Part shown: piece after piece, positions 32,762-40,820 of the stretch
How the letters are laid out: every line of letters begins with the position of its first letter
Numbering within the stretch: position 1 is the first letter of the stretch
Source: Acidovorax_G sp046289925
Lineage (GTDB): Bacteria > Pseudomonadota > Gammaproteobacteria > Burkholderiales > Burkholderiaceae_C
Assembly (NCBI GenBank): GCA_046289925.1
Contig: JBKBUN010000002.1
Location: forward strand, 1 to 53,432
Length of the DNA stretch: 53,432 bases
Reading direction: 5' to 3'
Made by a program: the position numbers and the translations under genes
Notes under the pieces: model-generated
Told to the model about the DNA's origin: nothing
Seen by the model: the letters and a program-made list of their open reading frames with translations, nothing else
Databases searched by the model: none

Positions 32762-33316
32762 TCAGGCCTTGGGCGTGGCCTGCCCGGGGTAGTGGCGGTA
32801 CACCCGGGTGCTGCCGTCGCGTGCCACGAGCAGCACGTCGTATGCATCGCGGCGCTTGCCATAGGCGGGCCCATCCATACCGGGCGAGCCAATGGGCATG
32901 CCCGGCACGGCCAGGCCCAGTGCGCGTGGCTTGTCGCGCAGCAACTGGTGGATGTCAGCGGCAGGCACATGGCCTTCGATCAGGTAGCCACCGACCAGGG
33001 CGGTGTGACAGGAGCCTAGCCGGTCGGGCAGGCCCAGGCGCTTGCGCACGGCCTGGTTGCCCACGTCGTGCACTTTCACGGCAAAGCCGTTGGCTTCGAG
33101 GTGTACCACCCAGTCGCCACAGCAGCCGCAGTTCGGGTCTTTCCAGACTTCCAGCGCCACTGGGAGGCTGCGGGCCAGCACGGGGCGGGCGCCCAGCGCC
33201 GCAGCCAGCCCGAGGGCGGTCATGCCCAGGCTGGCGCCCAGCCAGCGGCGGCGGTCCAGCCGAGCGGTTGACGAAGCGCGAGCCGCGCTGTGATGAGAAG
33301 GGTCAAGGGGGTGCAT
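32762..33316 (-). CDS. DUF411 domain protein (predicted copper chaperone)
   Basis: A 184-residue exported protein with a twin-arginine-like signal (RRRWLGASLGMTALGLAAAL) and a DUF411 domain carrying the Cys cluster CGCCGDWV near residue 68. Later GSCHTALVGGYLIEGHVPA and a Met-containing loop (AVPGMPIGSPGM) are also family-typical. DUF411 proteins are found in copper and other metal operons and are thought to bind the metal. The ATG at 33316 is used in preference to 33337. Confidence 0.87.
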   Translation of the reverse strand: MHPLDPSHHSAARASSTARLDRRRWLGASLGMTALGLAAALGARPVLARSLPVALEVWKDPNCGCCGDWVVHLEANGFAVKVHDVGNQAVRKRLGLPDRLGSCHTALVGGYLIEGHVPAADIHQLLRDKPRALGLAVPGMPIGSPGMDGPAYGKRRDAYDVLLVARDGSTRVYRHYPGQATPKA

Positions 33317-33368
33317 AGAAAGTGCTCCGTCCAGCAAAAGGGGGGTCTTTGTGTCGCAGGTTGGTGGC

Positions 33369-33878
33369 TCAGCGCGGGCGTACGGTGATCGTGCTGCGCA
33401 TGCCCGCTTCGTAGTGGCCGGGAATCAGACACGCAAAGGCGAACGTGCCCGGGCGGTTGAACTGCCAGACGATGTCGCCACGCTGGCCTGCCTCCACATG
33501 CGCCATGTAGGGCTCGTCGTGCTCCATGTTCGGGTGCTTGCGCATGAGCTCGGCGTGGGCGTCCAGCTCGGCTTGTGTGCCGAGCACGATTTCGTGCAGC
33601 ACCCTGCCCGCATTCACCGCGCGGATCCGCAGGGTCTCGCCTTCGGTGACGGTGATGGTGGCGGGGGCGAACTTCATGTCGTCTGTCATGCGAACGGTGA
33701 TGGTGCGGCGCACGGCGCTGGCCTCGCCGGCGATGCCCCAGTCCTTCTGCTCGCGCACCGCGCTGGCGTGGTGTGCGCTGCCCGCAGCGCTGCCATGGCC
33801 CTGGGGGCTATGAGCAAAAGCAGTGCTTGTGCTTGTCAAAGCTGAAGATATTGCTATTAAAAATGTAGTGATTCGCAT
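33369..33878 (-). CDS. Periplasmic cupredoxin-like protein
   Basis: A 169-residue protein with a signal peptide (cleavage near AFA-HS, residue ~22) and a type-1 copper fold. Ligands are visible: His in RVLHEIVLG, then Cys, His and Met in FACLIPGHYEAGM. A Met/His-rich stretch (RKHPNMEHDEPYMAHVE) could hold extra copper. The signal-peptide codons lie in an AT-rich patch that matches a palindromic repeat of this genome (33825-33866). It follows the multicopper oxidase by 14 bp. Confidence 0.9.
   Translation of the reverse strand: MRITTFLIAISSALTSTSTAFAHSPQGHGSAAGSAHHASAVREQKDWGIAGEASAVRRTITVRMTDDMKFAPATITVTEGETLRIRAVNAGRVLHEIVLGTQAELDAHAELMRKHPNMEHDEPYMAHVEAGQRGDIVWQFNRPGTFAFACLIPGHYEAGMRSTITVRPR
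33825..33866. repeat. Palindromic-repeat-like patch inside the cupredoxin signal-peptide region
   Basis: GCTTGTGCTT (33825-33834), identical to the arm of the repeat at 20459, followed by AT-rich sequence that includes ATATTGCTATTAAAAA. It is in frame within the signal-peptide codons of the cupredoxin gene and much lower in GC than its surroundings. Confidence 0.5.
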
Positions 33879-33892
33879 GGTTGCCCCGGGGT

Positions 33893-35281
33893 TCAGTGCT
33901 GATGGCCACCGCTGGCCGCCGAGGGCTTGCGCGCCGATGGCACCCCGGGTGCAATGCCCGGGGTGTCGGTGCGGGGGGCTTGTGGCACCTGGGCGTGCGG
34001 GCCCTGCCATTCGTAGGCGCGGGTGCCGGGCGGCTGGGTGTAGTCGCCCGGGTCGCGCCAGTCTCGGGCGCCCAGGTCTGCGCGCACCTTGAGCGTGGTG
34101 AACATGCCGCCCATCTCGATGGGGCCGTAAGGGCCGGTGCCGGTCATCATCGGCGGCGTGTTGTCGGGCAGGGGCATCTCCATCGCGCCCATGTCGGCCA
34201 TGCCGCGCTCGCCCATCACCATGTAGTCGGGCACGATCTTCTGGATCTTGCCCACCAGGCCGCGGTGGTCCACACCGATCATGGTGGGCACATCGTGACC
34301 CATGGGGCCCATGGTGTGGTGGCTCTTGTGGCAGTGCATGGCCCAGTCGCCGGGTTCGTCGGCCAGAAACTCGATCTGCCGCATCTGGCCGACCGCCACG
34401 TCGGTGGTGACTTCGGGCCAGCGGGCGCTGCGCGGCACGGGGCCTCCGTCGGTGCCCGTCACCTCGAACTCGATGCCGTGGATGTGGATGGGGTGGTTGG
34501 TCATGGTCAGGTTGCCGATGCGCACGCGCACCCGGTCGCCCAGCCGCGCCACCAGGGGGCTGATGCCCGGAAACACACGGCTGTTCCAGGCCCAGATGTT
34601 GTGCTCGAGCATGGTGTTGATGCGTGGGGTGCGGCTGCCAGGCTCCACATCGAAAGCGTTGATGAGAAACGCGTAGTCACGCTGCACCGGCGCAATGTGC
34701 GGGTGCGTGCCGCGTGGGTGGGTGATCCACAGGCCCATCATGCCCATGGCCATCTGCACCATTTCGTCGGCATGCGGGTGGTACATGAAGGTGCCGGGGC
34801 GCTTGGCCTCGAACTCGTACACCCAGGTCTTGCCTGGCGCAATGGCGCGCTGGTTGAGGCCGCCCACACCATCCATACCGTTGGGCAGGCGTTGGCCATG
34901 CCAGTGGATGGTGGTGTGCTCGGGCAGCCGGTTGGTCACAAAGATGCGCACGCGGTCGCCTTCGACCACTTCGATCGTCGGTCCTGGACTCTGGCCGTTG
35001 TAGCCCCAGAGGTTGACGAAGAGTCCGGGCGCAACCTCGCGTACCACGGGTTCGGCCACCAGGTGGAACTCCTTGACGCCCTGGTTCATGCGCCAGGGGG
35101 TGGTCCAGCCGTTGAGGGTGACCACGGGCTGGTAGGGGCGTCCGCTTGCGGGGTACAGCGGTGCGGCGGTGTCGGCAGAGGCCTGTATCACCGGTTCGGG
35201 CAGCGCGGTCATGGCGGCTCGGGCCACGCTGGTGGCCGCCACTGCTGTGGCGGCGCCGGCAAAGAAACGGCGGCGGTTCAT
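33893..35281 (-). CDS. Multicopper oxidase (CopA-like)
   Basis: A 462-residue periplasmic oxidase with a Tat signal (NRRRFFAGAATAVAA). All four copper motifs are present: HWHG (126-129), HPHAD (168-172), HPIHIHG (263-269) and HCHKSHHTM (316-324, Met as the axial ligand). A His/Met-rich C-terminus (DMGAMEMPLPDNTPPMM, ASGGHQH) is typical of copper-resistance oxidases. It oxidises Cu(I) to the less toxic Cu(II). The ATG is coupled to a possible short ORF upstream and has GGAG 8 bp before it. Confidence 0.93.
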   Translation of the reverse strand: MNRRRFFAGAATAVAATSVARAAMTALPEPVIQASADTAAPLYPASGRPYQPVVTLNGWTTPWRMNQGVKEFHLVAEPVVREVAPGLFVNLWGYNGQSPGPTIEVVEGDRVRIFVTNRLPEHTTIHWHGQRLPNGMDGVGGLNQRAIAPGKTWVYEFEAKRPGTFMYHPHADEMVQMAMGMMGLWITHPRGTHPHIAPVQRDYAFLINAFDVEPGSRTPRINTMLEHNIWAWNSRVFPGISPLVARLGDRVRVRIGNLTMTNHPIHIHGIEFEVTGTDGGPVPRSARWPEVTTDVAVGQMRQIEFLADEPGDWAMHCHKSHHTMGPMGHDVPTMIGVDHRGLVGKIQKIVPDYMVMGERGMADMGAMEMPLPDNTPPMMTGTGPYGPIEMGGMFTTLKVRADLGARDWRDPGDYTQPPGTRAYEWQGPHAQVPQAPRTDTPGIAPGVPSARKPSAASGGHQH

Positions 35282-35394
35282 GGGGTGTCTCCTGCCACGC
35301 CCCGCAGGGCGTGGGTGGCGATGGGGGGCTGGGGGTGGCTTGCGTTGGCTGCGGTGGTAGCCAGCAGGGGCGAGGAGGGCATCGAGGTGCTCAT
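35278..35394 (-). CDS. Possible 38-codon ORF between tolC-like and multicopper oxidase genes
   Basis: The 114-bp gap between the two genes is spanned by an open frame: an ATG one base after the TolC-like stop codon (TGACATG), with AAGGGG 7 bp upstream, ending in a TGA that overlaps the oxidase ATG (ATGA). The predicted peptide is Ser/Thr/Ala/Pro-rich (SSPLLATTAANASHPQPPIA) with no known domain. It may simply pass ribosomes to the next gene. Low certainty that the product matters. Confidence 0.35.
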   Translation of the reverse strand: MSTSMPSSPLLATTAANASHPQPPIATHALRGVAGDTP

Positions 35395-35395
35395 G

Positions 35396-36868
35396 TCAGT
35401 GCCCCTTGCCGGTATCCGTGGCATCGCCAGCGGCAGGTGTCAGGCGTGCGAGTGCGGCCCCGCTGGTGCCGGTGAGTGCGAGTTGCAGATCCACTTCGGC
35501 CAGCCAAAAGTCGCGTTGCGCCTCGGTGGCTTGGGCCACGGCCCGGGTGCTCGCGCGTGCTGCGGCCAGCAAGTCCCACACGCTGGCCAGCATGCCGTTG
35601 TAGCGCAGGGTGGTTTCGTCGGCGATCAACTGGTGCAGGGGCACAACCTCTTCGCGCTGCTGGCGCGCCAGGTCGTAGGCGGTGCGGTAGGTCAGCCAGG
35701 CGCTGCGCACCTCGGTGCGGGCCTGCAGTGCCGTGCCTTGTAGCAGCGCTGCCTGACGCTCGACCTGGGCCTGCGCGCGCGTGCGCGCCGCGCCGCCCCA
35801 GTCCAACAGTGGCAGGGGCAGACCCAGCTCCCAGCCGCGGGTGACCTCGGGCTGGCTGCCGTCGCGCTCTGTCTTTGTGTGGCGTTGGTAGGCCAGGCCG
35901 ATGTCGCCGAACACGGCGCCGGCACGGGCCCAGCCGGCCCGCTCAGCGTCGGCGTCGAGTTGCAGCCGCGCGGCCCGTACGTCGAGCCGTTCGCGCAAGG
36001 CGGTGGCTTCCAGCGCGTCGGCCGTTTGCGGGGTGGCGGGAAGGTCGGGCAGACGATCGACCAGCCGGTAGGCGGTGGCCGGTCCCCACAGGCCCAGTAC
36101 CTGGTGCAGTCGTTCCCGCTCCAGGGCCGCGGTCAGGCGGGCGCGGGCCAACTGGGCTGCAGCATCGGCCAGCACGGCTTGTTCCCGGGCGTGTTTCAGG
36201 CGGCTCCAGTTGCCGACTTGGGCCATGCGCCGCGCCAGCTCGGCACCCGCTTCGGCGGCCTCGTGCATGCGTTCGTGTGCAACCACCACCTGCTCGGCGG
36301 CTACGGCACGCACCCAGGCGCGGCGGGCCTGTGCGGCCAGGCGTACGGCGTCCTGCGCGGTCTCTAGTGTGGCGACCTCCATGTGCAGGCCCAACCAGCG
36401 GCTGCGCCAGGGCAGGGTGATCCAGTCCACCAGACTGAACGCGAGGCTGCGCTCGATCTCGCGCCCGTGCGGGCTCACAAGCCGGGCCAGCGACAGGTGT
36501 GGGTTGGGCAGTGTCAGGGCCTGCACACGATCGGCGTCGGCCATGCCCAGGCTGGCCAGACGCTCTTGCAGCCCTGGGTTCTGCAGCAGGGCAATGCGCA
36601 CAGCCCGGTCGGCCGTCAGGGGCTCGGTCAGCCAAGCCTGGATCTGCTGCTGGGCTGCGGTGCGTGCAGCGGGGTCGGCGGCGGGCAACTCGGCCGCCAC
36701 CCCGGCCGTGCGCCCGGCCGCGTGCGAGGCGACCTGTGAGCGCAGACCGTCCGGAACCACGGTGGCGCAGCCGGTCAGCGCCACAGTTGCCAGGCTGGCC
36801 AGCGCGACGCGCAGCGGGCGGGCGGCGGAGCGGCGCCGCATCGGCGTTGCGGTAGGGGAGCGGTTCAT
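35396..36868 (-). CDS. TolC-family outer-membrane efflux lipoprotein
   Basis: A 490-residue outer-membrane factor. Lipobox LTGC near residue 34, then two repeats of long helices (many Ala/Gln/Arg heptads) with beta segments such as LTLPNPHLSLARLVSP and RGWELGLPLPLLDWGGAARTRAQ, typical of TolC/CusC-type proteins. It would form the exit duct of an efflux complex, but no matching RND pump or adaptor is in this cluster. The start overlaps the upstream small gene (ATGA). Confidence 0.9.
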   Translation of the reverse strand: MNRSPTATPMRRRSAARPLRVALASLATVALTGCATVVPDGLRSQVASHAAGRTAGVAAELPAADPAARTAAQQQIQAWLTEPLTADRAVRIALLQNPGLQERLASLGMADADRVQALTLPNPHLSLARLVSPHGREIERSLAFSLVDWITLPWRSRWLGLHMEVATLETAQDAVRLAAQARRAWVRAVAAEQVVVAHERMHEAAEAGAELARRMAQVGNWSRLKHAREQAVLADAAAQLARARLTAALERERLHQVLGLWGPATAYRLVDRLPDLPATPQTADALEATALRERLDVRAARLQLDADAERAGWARAGAVFGDIGLAYQRHTKTERDGSQPEVTRGWELGLPLPLLDWGGAARTRAQAQVERQAALLQGTALQARTEVRSAWLTYRTAYDLARQQREEVVPLHQLIADETTLRYNGMLASVWDLLAAARASTRAVAQATEAQRDFWLAEVDLQLALTGTSGAALARLTPAAGDATDTGKGH

Positions 36869-37305
36869 CGCGCACCTCCTGCCGGGGCGTGTGATGGCGG
36901 CATGTCGGGCGCAGTCGTGGTGTGGCCGCCCGGGCGGTGGTGCTTATGGTGGCCGTGGCCCTGCATCGGCTGGGCGGCTGGGGGCTGCGAGTGCGATGCC
37001 GCCTGGAGGGCCTCGGTGGGGGTGGCTCCGTTCTGTGCTTCCCAGGCCACGATGTCGGCATGCCCCCGCACAAACGCCCCAACGGTGGCGTTGGCGGCGT
37101 GCCAGTCGCTGTCGGTGGGCTGCGCGTTGGGCAGTGGGCGTGGGAACAGAGCGCGGTGTGCAAGCGTGGGGGCTGCATGCCGGGCGTCGGCCGCCGGGGC
37201 TTGCGCGGGCGTCGCATCGGCTGCTGAGGCCAGGGGTATCCATGCCAGTGCCATAGCGGCGGCACAACCCGCAGGGCACAAGGCCCTGGATCGGGACAAG
37301 AACAT
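36865..37305 (-). CDS. His-rich exported protein of the copper cluster
   Basis: A 146-residue protein I cannot place in a named family. The first 28 residues are a signal peptide (cleavage near ASA-AD). A conserved-looking block SDWHAANATVGAFVRGHADIVAWE (about 68-91) is followed by a His-rich tail (QGHGHHKHHRPGGH) that probably binds copper. The ATG at 37305 begins the signal peptide; the frame goes on to 37377 without signal-like residues. The stop overlaps the TolC-like start, so it belongs to the operon. Confidence 0.72.
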   Translation of the reverse strand: MFLSRSRALCPAGCAAAMALAWIPLASAADATPAQAPAADARHAAPTLAHRALFPRPLPNAQPTDSDWHAANATVGAFVRGHADIVAWEAQNGATPTEALQAASHSQPPAAQPMQGHGHHKHHRPGGHTTTAPDMPPSHAPAGGAR

Positions 37306-37401
37306 GTCGATCTCCGTGAAACGAATCGGACGCGACCAAGCGAGCACTGCGCCGCCATCAGGCGCAACGCACACCAAGCCGCACGGTGCGTGCGAAGGAG
37401 A

Positions 37402-37851
37402 TCAGGCGATGGGAGGTTTGATGGCGGGCGCCATCGGGGCGCTTGAGAAGCGCACAGGCGGGCGTATGGGGGGCGCGTGCTCGGGGCTTGGCAGCGCCAC
37501 GCTGAGCACCCATGGGGTCAGCATGGTGGAATGGCAGATTTCGCAGGCCGAGCAGCCGCCGCCCGCATGTTCGCCATGCGCTGCGAGGGCTGGGCATGGC
37601 GTCGCATCCGATGCAGCGTCTGTACAGGGGTGATGGCCCGAGGCTGCCCAGAGGCCCATTGGGTGGGCGTCCTGCGACGCATGCGCTCCTTCGTGCAATT
37701 CATGTGCACGCGGTGCCGCTTGCGCTGCCAGATGGGCAACATCTGGCGATGCTGGTGGCGGCATGGGCACCATGCCAGCCGCCATGGCGCTGCCCACCAG
37801 CCCGCGCAGGATCAGCAGGAGCACCAGACAAGACGAAAGCAAGCGCCGCAT
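37402..37851 (-). CDS. His/Cys-rich exported protein, first gene of the copper cluster
   Basis: A 149-residue protein with a signal peptide (LLSSCLVLLLILRGLVGSAMA) and a His/Cys-rich middle (HELHEGAHASQDAH; HHPC; GGGCSACEICHS with three Cys and His). It resembles small proteins that accompany copper-resistance genes but I recognise no named family. A good promoter lies so close that the ATG at 37851 is practically the transcript start; the frame's upstream Met at 37887 lies within the -35 box and is excluded. Confidence 0.7.
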   Translation of the reverse strand: MRRLLSSCLVLLLILRGLVGSAMAAGMVPMPPPASPDVAHLAAQAAPRAHELHEGAHASQDAHPMGLWAASGHHPCTDAASDATPCPALAAHGEHAGGGCSACEICHSTMLTPWVLSVALPSPEHAPPIRPPVRFSSAPMAPAIKPPIA

Positions 37852-37858
37852 ATCGACG

Positions 37859-37887
37859 ATGATAGGCCGTGTGCGCAAAGGTTCCAA
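37859..37887 (-). promoter_or_regulatory. Sigma-70-like promoter of the copper cluster
   Basis: On the minus strand: -35 TTGGAA (37887-37882), 17-bp spacer, -10 TATCAT (37864-37859). The ATG of the first gene begins 7 bp after the -10 box, at or next to the expected transcription start, implying a leaderless mRNA. Confidence 0.5.
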
Positions 37888-37911
37888 TCCGTAGGGCCCA
37901 GCGCAGTCGGG

Positions 37912-38547
37912 TCACTGCCCCATGTAACGGCCGGGGCGGTGGTTCATGACCAGCACCAGGTTCAGGGCAACAGCCGCCAGGATGGACCAGGCCACGCGCA
38001 CCGGCTCGACCGTCCACAACGCCAGCAGCACGATGGCGCAGTCCACTGCCATCTGCACTTTGCCTGCACGCCAGCCGTAGCGGTCTTGCAGGTACAGCGC
38101 GGCAATGCCTACGCCGCCCAGGCTGCTGCGGTGCCGGAACAGCACGAGAAACCCGGTGCCAGTGATCAAACCGCCAGCCACTGCCGCGTAGGCGGGCGCG
38201 ATCGTTCCGAGTGACAGGAAATGCGGCTGCCACTCTGCCATGAGCGACAGCAGAAAGACCGCGGCAAAGGTTTTGACCGTGAACGAGCGACCCAGCTTGC
38301 GCCAGGCCAGCCAATAGAACGGCAGGTTGAGCACAAAGAAGATCTTGCCGAAGCCCCAGCCGGTGGCGTAGTGCAACAGAAAGGCGAGCCCCGCCGTGCC
38401 GCCTGTGAGCAGTCCGGCTTGCGTGAAAAAGGCTACCCCGACGGAAATCAACATCACGCCGCTGAACAGTGCGACCAGGTCTTCCGTCACAGAGTGGGGT
38501 ACCGCGGTCGTAGGCAGTGCGGGCGATGGGGCGGGCGAGGTGGTCAT
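37912..38547 (-). CDS. YitT-family membrane protein
   Basis: A 211-residue protein with five to six membrane helices and the family segments FTQAGLLTGGTAGLAFLLHY, FVLNLPFYWLAWRKLG, ITGTGFLVLFRHRSSLGGVGIAALY. Function unknown; some relatives are annotated as transporters. It ends 24 bp before the copper promoter, so it is probably a separate unit. The ATG at 38547 is preferred to 38601. Confidence 0.85.
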   Translation of the reverse strand: MTTSPAPSPALPTTAVPHSVTEDLVALFSGVMLISVGVAFFTQAGLLTGGTAGLAFLLHYATGWGFGKIFFVLNLPFYWLAWRKLGRSFTVKTFAAVFLLSLMAEWQPHFLSLGTIAPAYAAVAGGLITGTGFLVLFRHRSSLGGVGIAALYLQDRYGWRAGKVQMAVDCAIVLLALWTVEPVRVAWSILAAVALNLVLVMNHRPGRYMGQ

Positions 38548-38616
38548 GCGGGTGTGCTGGCGTAGGAGGCGAGCGCCGATTGGAGCATGCCCACAAGGCA
38601 TCTGTCTTGCTGTGCG

Positions 38617-39017
38617 TCAAGCCGATGGCGGAGCAGCGTTTGCGGCGACCAGCACTTGGCGGATGCGGTCGGTCAGATCCGCAGGCACCCCCATGGGCGC
38701 AACGGCAACATCCGGGCGCGGCTGTGGTTGTCTGCGGGGAGTCTGCGCAGGGCGTGGCCAGGGACGGTCAATGCCCAGCGCAGCCACTGGCCCACACATT
38801 CCCGCGCGTCCCGGTCTGCAAGCGCCTGCTAGGCCATCGCGGTGTGGGTACGCGCATGCAGGCACCACACCGGCTGACCGAGCACGTGCGCCGCTTCCCG
38901 CCATCATCAGCGCTCGGTGGCCGGGGCATCGGCTGCACGGCCCTGGGCCTGTAGCCACTCAACGGCGCGTGTGTGCGCCTGCGGGTCGTTTGTGCGCCAT
39001 GGTTCATTCAGGGTCAT
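38617..39017 (-). pseudogene. Ruined DUF3703-family gene downstream of the CDF-like gene
   Basis: No single frame is intact, but fragments of one DUF3703 protein appear in collinear order in all three minus-strand frames. From the ATG at 39017: NDPQAHTRAVEWLQAQG up to a TGA at 38907-38909. Next frame: EAAHVLGQPVWCLHARTHTAMA, an in-frame TAG (38829-38831), then DARECVGQWLRWALTVPGHA. Third frame: VAPMGVPADLTDRIRQVLVA to the stop at 38617. The AHVLGQP..H..H and PMxxPxDL features are DUF3703-like. It starts inside the CDF-like stop codon region, so it was once co-transcribed with it. At least two frameshifts and one nonsense change. Confidence 0.75.
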
Positions 39018-39684
39018 GGCGCGCTTGCCGCAGTTCGGCGCGGGCTTGCCGCATTACGGCTGCGCCGCCCGATATCGCCAGCCCGGCCATGACGGCTGCA
39101 ACCACAAGGTCTGGCCAGGCCGTGCCAGTGCCGAATACCCCGAGGGCTGCGCCCATCACCGCCACATTGCCCAGCGCATCGTTGCGGGTGCAGATCCACA
39201 CGCTGCGCATGTTGGCATCGCCTGCGCGCCATCTGTAAAGGAGCACGGCCACGCCCAGATTGGCCGCCAGCGCCAGCAGACCCACAGTGCCCATGGTGAT
39301 AGGCTCGGGCGCTGCGCCGGTCCAGGCACCCCAAGCCACCCGCGCCACCACGAACAGGCCGAAGGCCAGCATGGTGGCGCCCTTGAGCAGCGCGGCGCGG
39401 GCGCGCCAAGCCAGGGCCATGGAGAGCACGAGGAGCGACACCGCGTAGTTGGCTGCATCGCCCAAAAAGTCGATGGCATCGGCCAACAGCGACGCCGATC
39501 CGGACTGCGCACCGGCCCAGAGCTCCACGCCGAACATCAGCGCGTTGGCCGTCAGAGCAGCCCACAGCACACGCCGGTAGCGTGGGTCTGCAGTGGCTGA
39601 GTGCGCTGTGTGGCAGTGTGAACCACAGCCATCGCGGTGTGGTTGGGGGGAGGGCGGGGCCGCGTGCAGTGCGTGGTCGTGCAT
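39004..39684 (-). CDS. CDF-like cation transporter (short)
   Basis: A 226-residue protein with a His-rich N-terminus (MHDHALHAAPPSPQPHRDG, then CGSHCH) and about six membrane helices. The metal-site motifs of the CDF superfamily are present in a variant form: ELWAGAQSGSASLLADAIDFLGDAANY and, in helix 5, CTRNDALGNVAVMGAALGV. The C-terminal cytoplasmic domain of classical CDF proteins is missing. It is transcribed from a MerR-type promoter divergent to a CadR/PbrR-like regulator, suggesting Cd, Pb, Zn or Co export. The ATG at 39684 is used. Confidence 0.85.
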   Translation of the reverse strand: MHDHALHAAPPSPQPHRDGCGSHCHTAHSATADPRYRRVLWAALTANALMFGVELWAGAQSGSASLLADAIDFLGDAANYAVSLLVLSMALAWRARAALLKGATMLAFGLFVVARVAWGAWTGAAPEPITMGTVGLLALAANLGVAVLLYRWRAGDANMRSVWICTRNDALGNVAVMGAALGVFGTGTAWPDLVVAAVMAGLAISGGAAVMRQARAELRQARHDPE

Positions 39685-39741
39685 GTCAATCCTTAGAGTG
39701 CGGGTGGGGCCACCGGCGCAGGGCCTGGGTGGCATGGCATC

Positions 39742-39772
39742 ATTGAAGACCCTGAAGCCACTCCAAGGTCAA
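39742..39772 (-). promoter_or_regulatory. MerR-type promoter for the CDF-like gene
   Basis: On the minus strand: -35 TTGACC (39772-39767), 19-bp spacer, -10 TTCAAT (39747-39742). The spacer contains an imperfect dyad, ACCTTGGAGTGGCTTCAGGGT, of the kind bound by ZntR/CadR/PbrR regulators. It ends just 3 bp before the regulator's own ATG on the other strand. Confidence 0.82.
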
Positions 39773-39775
39773 GCC

Positions 39776-40252
39776 ATGCCATCCTCTGCCGGTCCGCGTT
39801 CAACAACGGCCGTCTGGCGCATTGGCGAGGCCGCACGCCAAAGCGGTGTCAGCACTGACACCATTCGGTACTACGAGCGTGAGGGCTTGTTGCCCAGAGC
39901 CGGTCGTGCTGACAACGCTTACCGGCTCTACAGCGAGGCCGACGTACACCGCTTGCGGTTCATCCGGCTGTGCCGGGCCATGGACATGTCGCTGGCAGAG
40001 GTGCGGGCGCTGCTGGATCTTGACTGGGGACGGCGCAGCGATTGCGAGGCGGCGCGCGCGACCCTCGACGCGCACCTGCAGCATGTGCGAGACCGGCTTG
40101 CCGAGCTGCAACTGCTGGAGCAGGACCTGCAAGCCTTGCGGGAGCACTGCGATGGCACCGGAGGGCGCTGCGGCATCATCGAGGCGCTCCACACGCGTGC
40201 AGACGCTGGGCTTGTCGTGCCGGGTAGCCGTTCCGGCGGGCGCCACGTCTGA
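39776..40252 (+). CDS. Cd(II)/Pb(II)-responsive MerR-family regulator (CadR/PbrR-like)
   Basis: A 158-residue MerR-type protein. Winged helix: WRIGEAARQSGVSTDTIRYY (14-33), then ENYR-like DNAYRLYSE. Metal ligands match the CadR/PbrR pattern: Cys90 (RSDCEAA), Cys125 and Cys132 (REHCDGTGGRCGII). It would activate the divergent CDF-like gene by untwisting the 19-bp-spacer promoter. The ATG at 39776 is immediately after that operator; upstream in-frame starts would place coding sequence over the promoter. Confidence 0.9.
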   Translation: MPSSAGPRSTTAVWRIGEAARQSGVSTDTIRYYEREGLLPRAGRADNAYRLYSEADVHRLRFIRLCRAMDMSLAEVRALLDLDWGRRSDCEAARATLDAHLQHVRDRLAELQLLEQDLQALREHCDGTGGRCGIIEALHTRADAGLVVPGSRSGGRHV

Positions 40253-40495
40253 TCGGCTTGCGACACAAACCCGGCATCACCGCGGTACAATAGCAGGTTC
40301 GAGCGCAGCGCAACGCCTGCTGCTGATGGAGCCTTCGCGGCCGTCTGCCTGATCTGCGCCTCGGGTGCAGTGCCCCCACCGCTTCACTATGCACGGGCGT
40401 CCCCTGGCGGGACTCCTCAGGCAAGCCCCGTGCCGTGTCCTCACAAGGGTGTTGGGGCCGACCACAGAACGCATGTTTGGAAGATTTGAGAAACC

Positions 40496-40753
40496 ATGGC
40501 CAAAGAAGAACTGATTGAGATGCAGGGCAGCGTGACGGAAGTGCTGCCGGATTCGCGTTTTCGCGTGACCCTGGACAACGGGCACCAACTGATTGCCTAC
40601 ACTGGCGGCAAGATGCGCAAGCACCACATCCGCATCTTGGCGGGCGACAAGGTGTCGCTGGAGATGTCTCCCTACGATCTGACCAAGGGTCGCATTACCT
40701 TCCGCCACCTGGCCGGTCGTGGTCCCGGCCCCAATTCCGGCGGCAACCGCTGA
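40496..40753 (+). CDS. infA: Translation initiation factor IF-1
   Basis: An 85-residue S1-like OB-fold protein that occupies the ribosomal A site during initiation. It starts MAKEELIEMQGSVTEVLPDSR and contains YTGGKMRKHHIRILAGDKV, both standard for IF-1, with a short Gly/Pro-rich tail typical of betaproteobacterial copies. The 243-bp region before it has no gene; a TACAAT box at 40286 may be a -10 element, implying a ~200-base leader. Confidence 0.95.
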   Translation: MAKEELIEMQGSVTEVLPDSRFRVTLDNGHQLIAYTGGKMRKHHIRILAGDKVSLEMSPYDLTKGRITFRHLAGRGPGPNSGGNR

Positions 40754-40820
40754 GCATTTGCGCGATAAAACACTGCGCAGGCCAGAAAACCGTGTTTGCG
40801 CAGGGTAGAATGCAAGACTT

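Noticed and set aside
33881..35743. 620-codon plus-strand frame opposite the multicopper oxidase
   Set aside because: His/Val/Gly-rich antisense shadow of a gene with all four copper motifs.
40253..40495. Riboswitch or RNA gene in the infA leader
   Set aside because: The 243-bp leader is unusually long, but I could not draw a convincing conserved fold.
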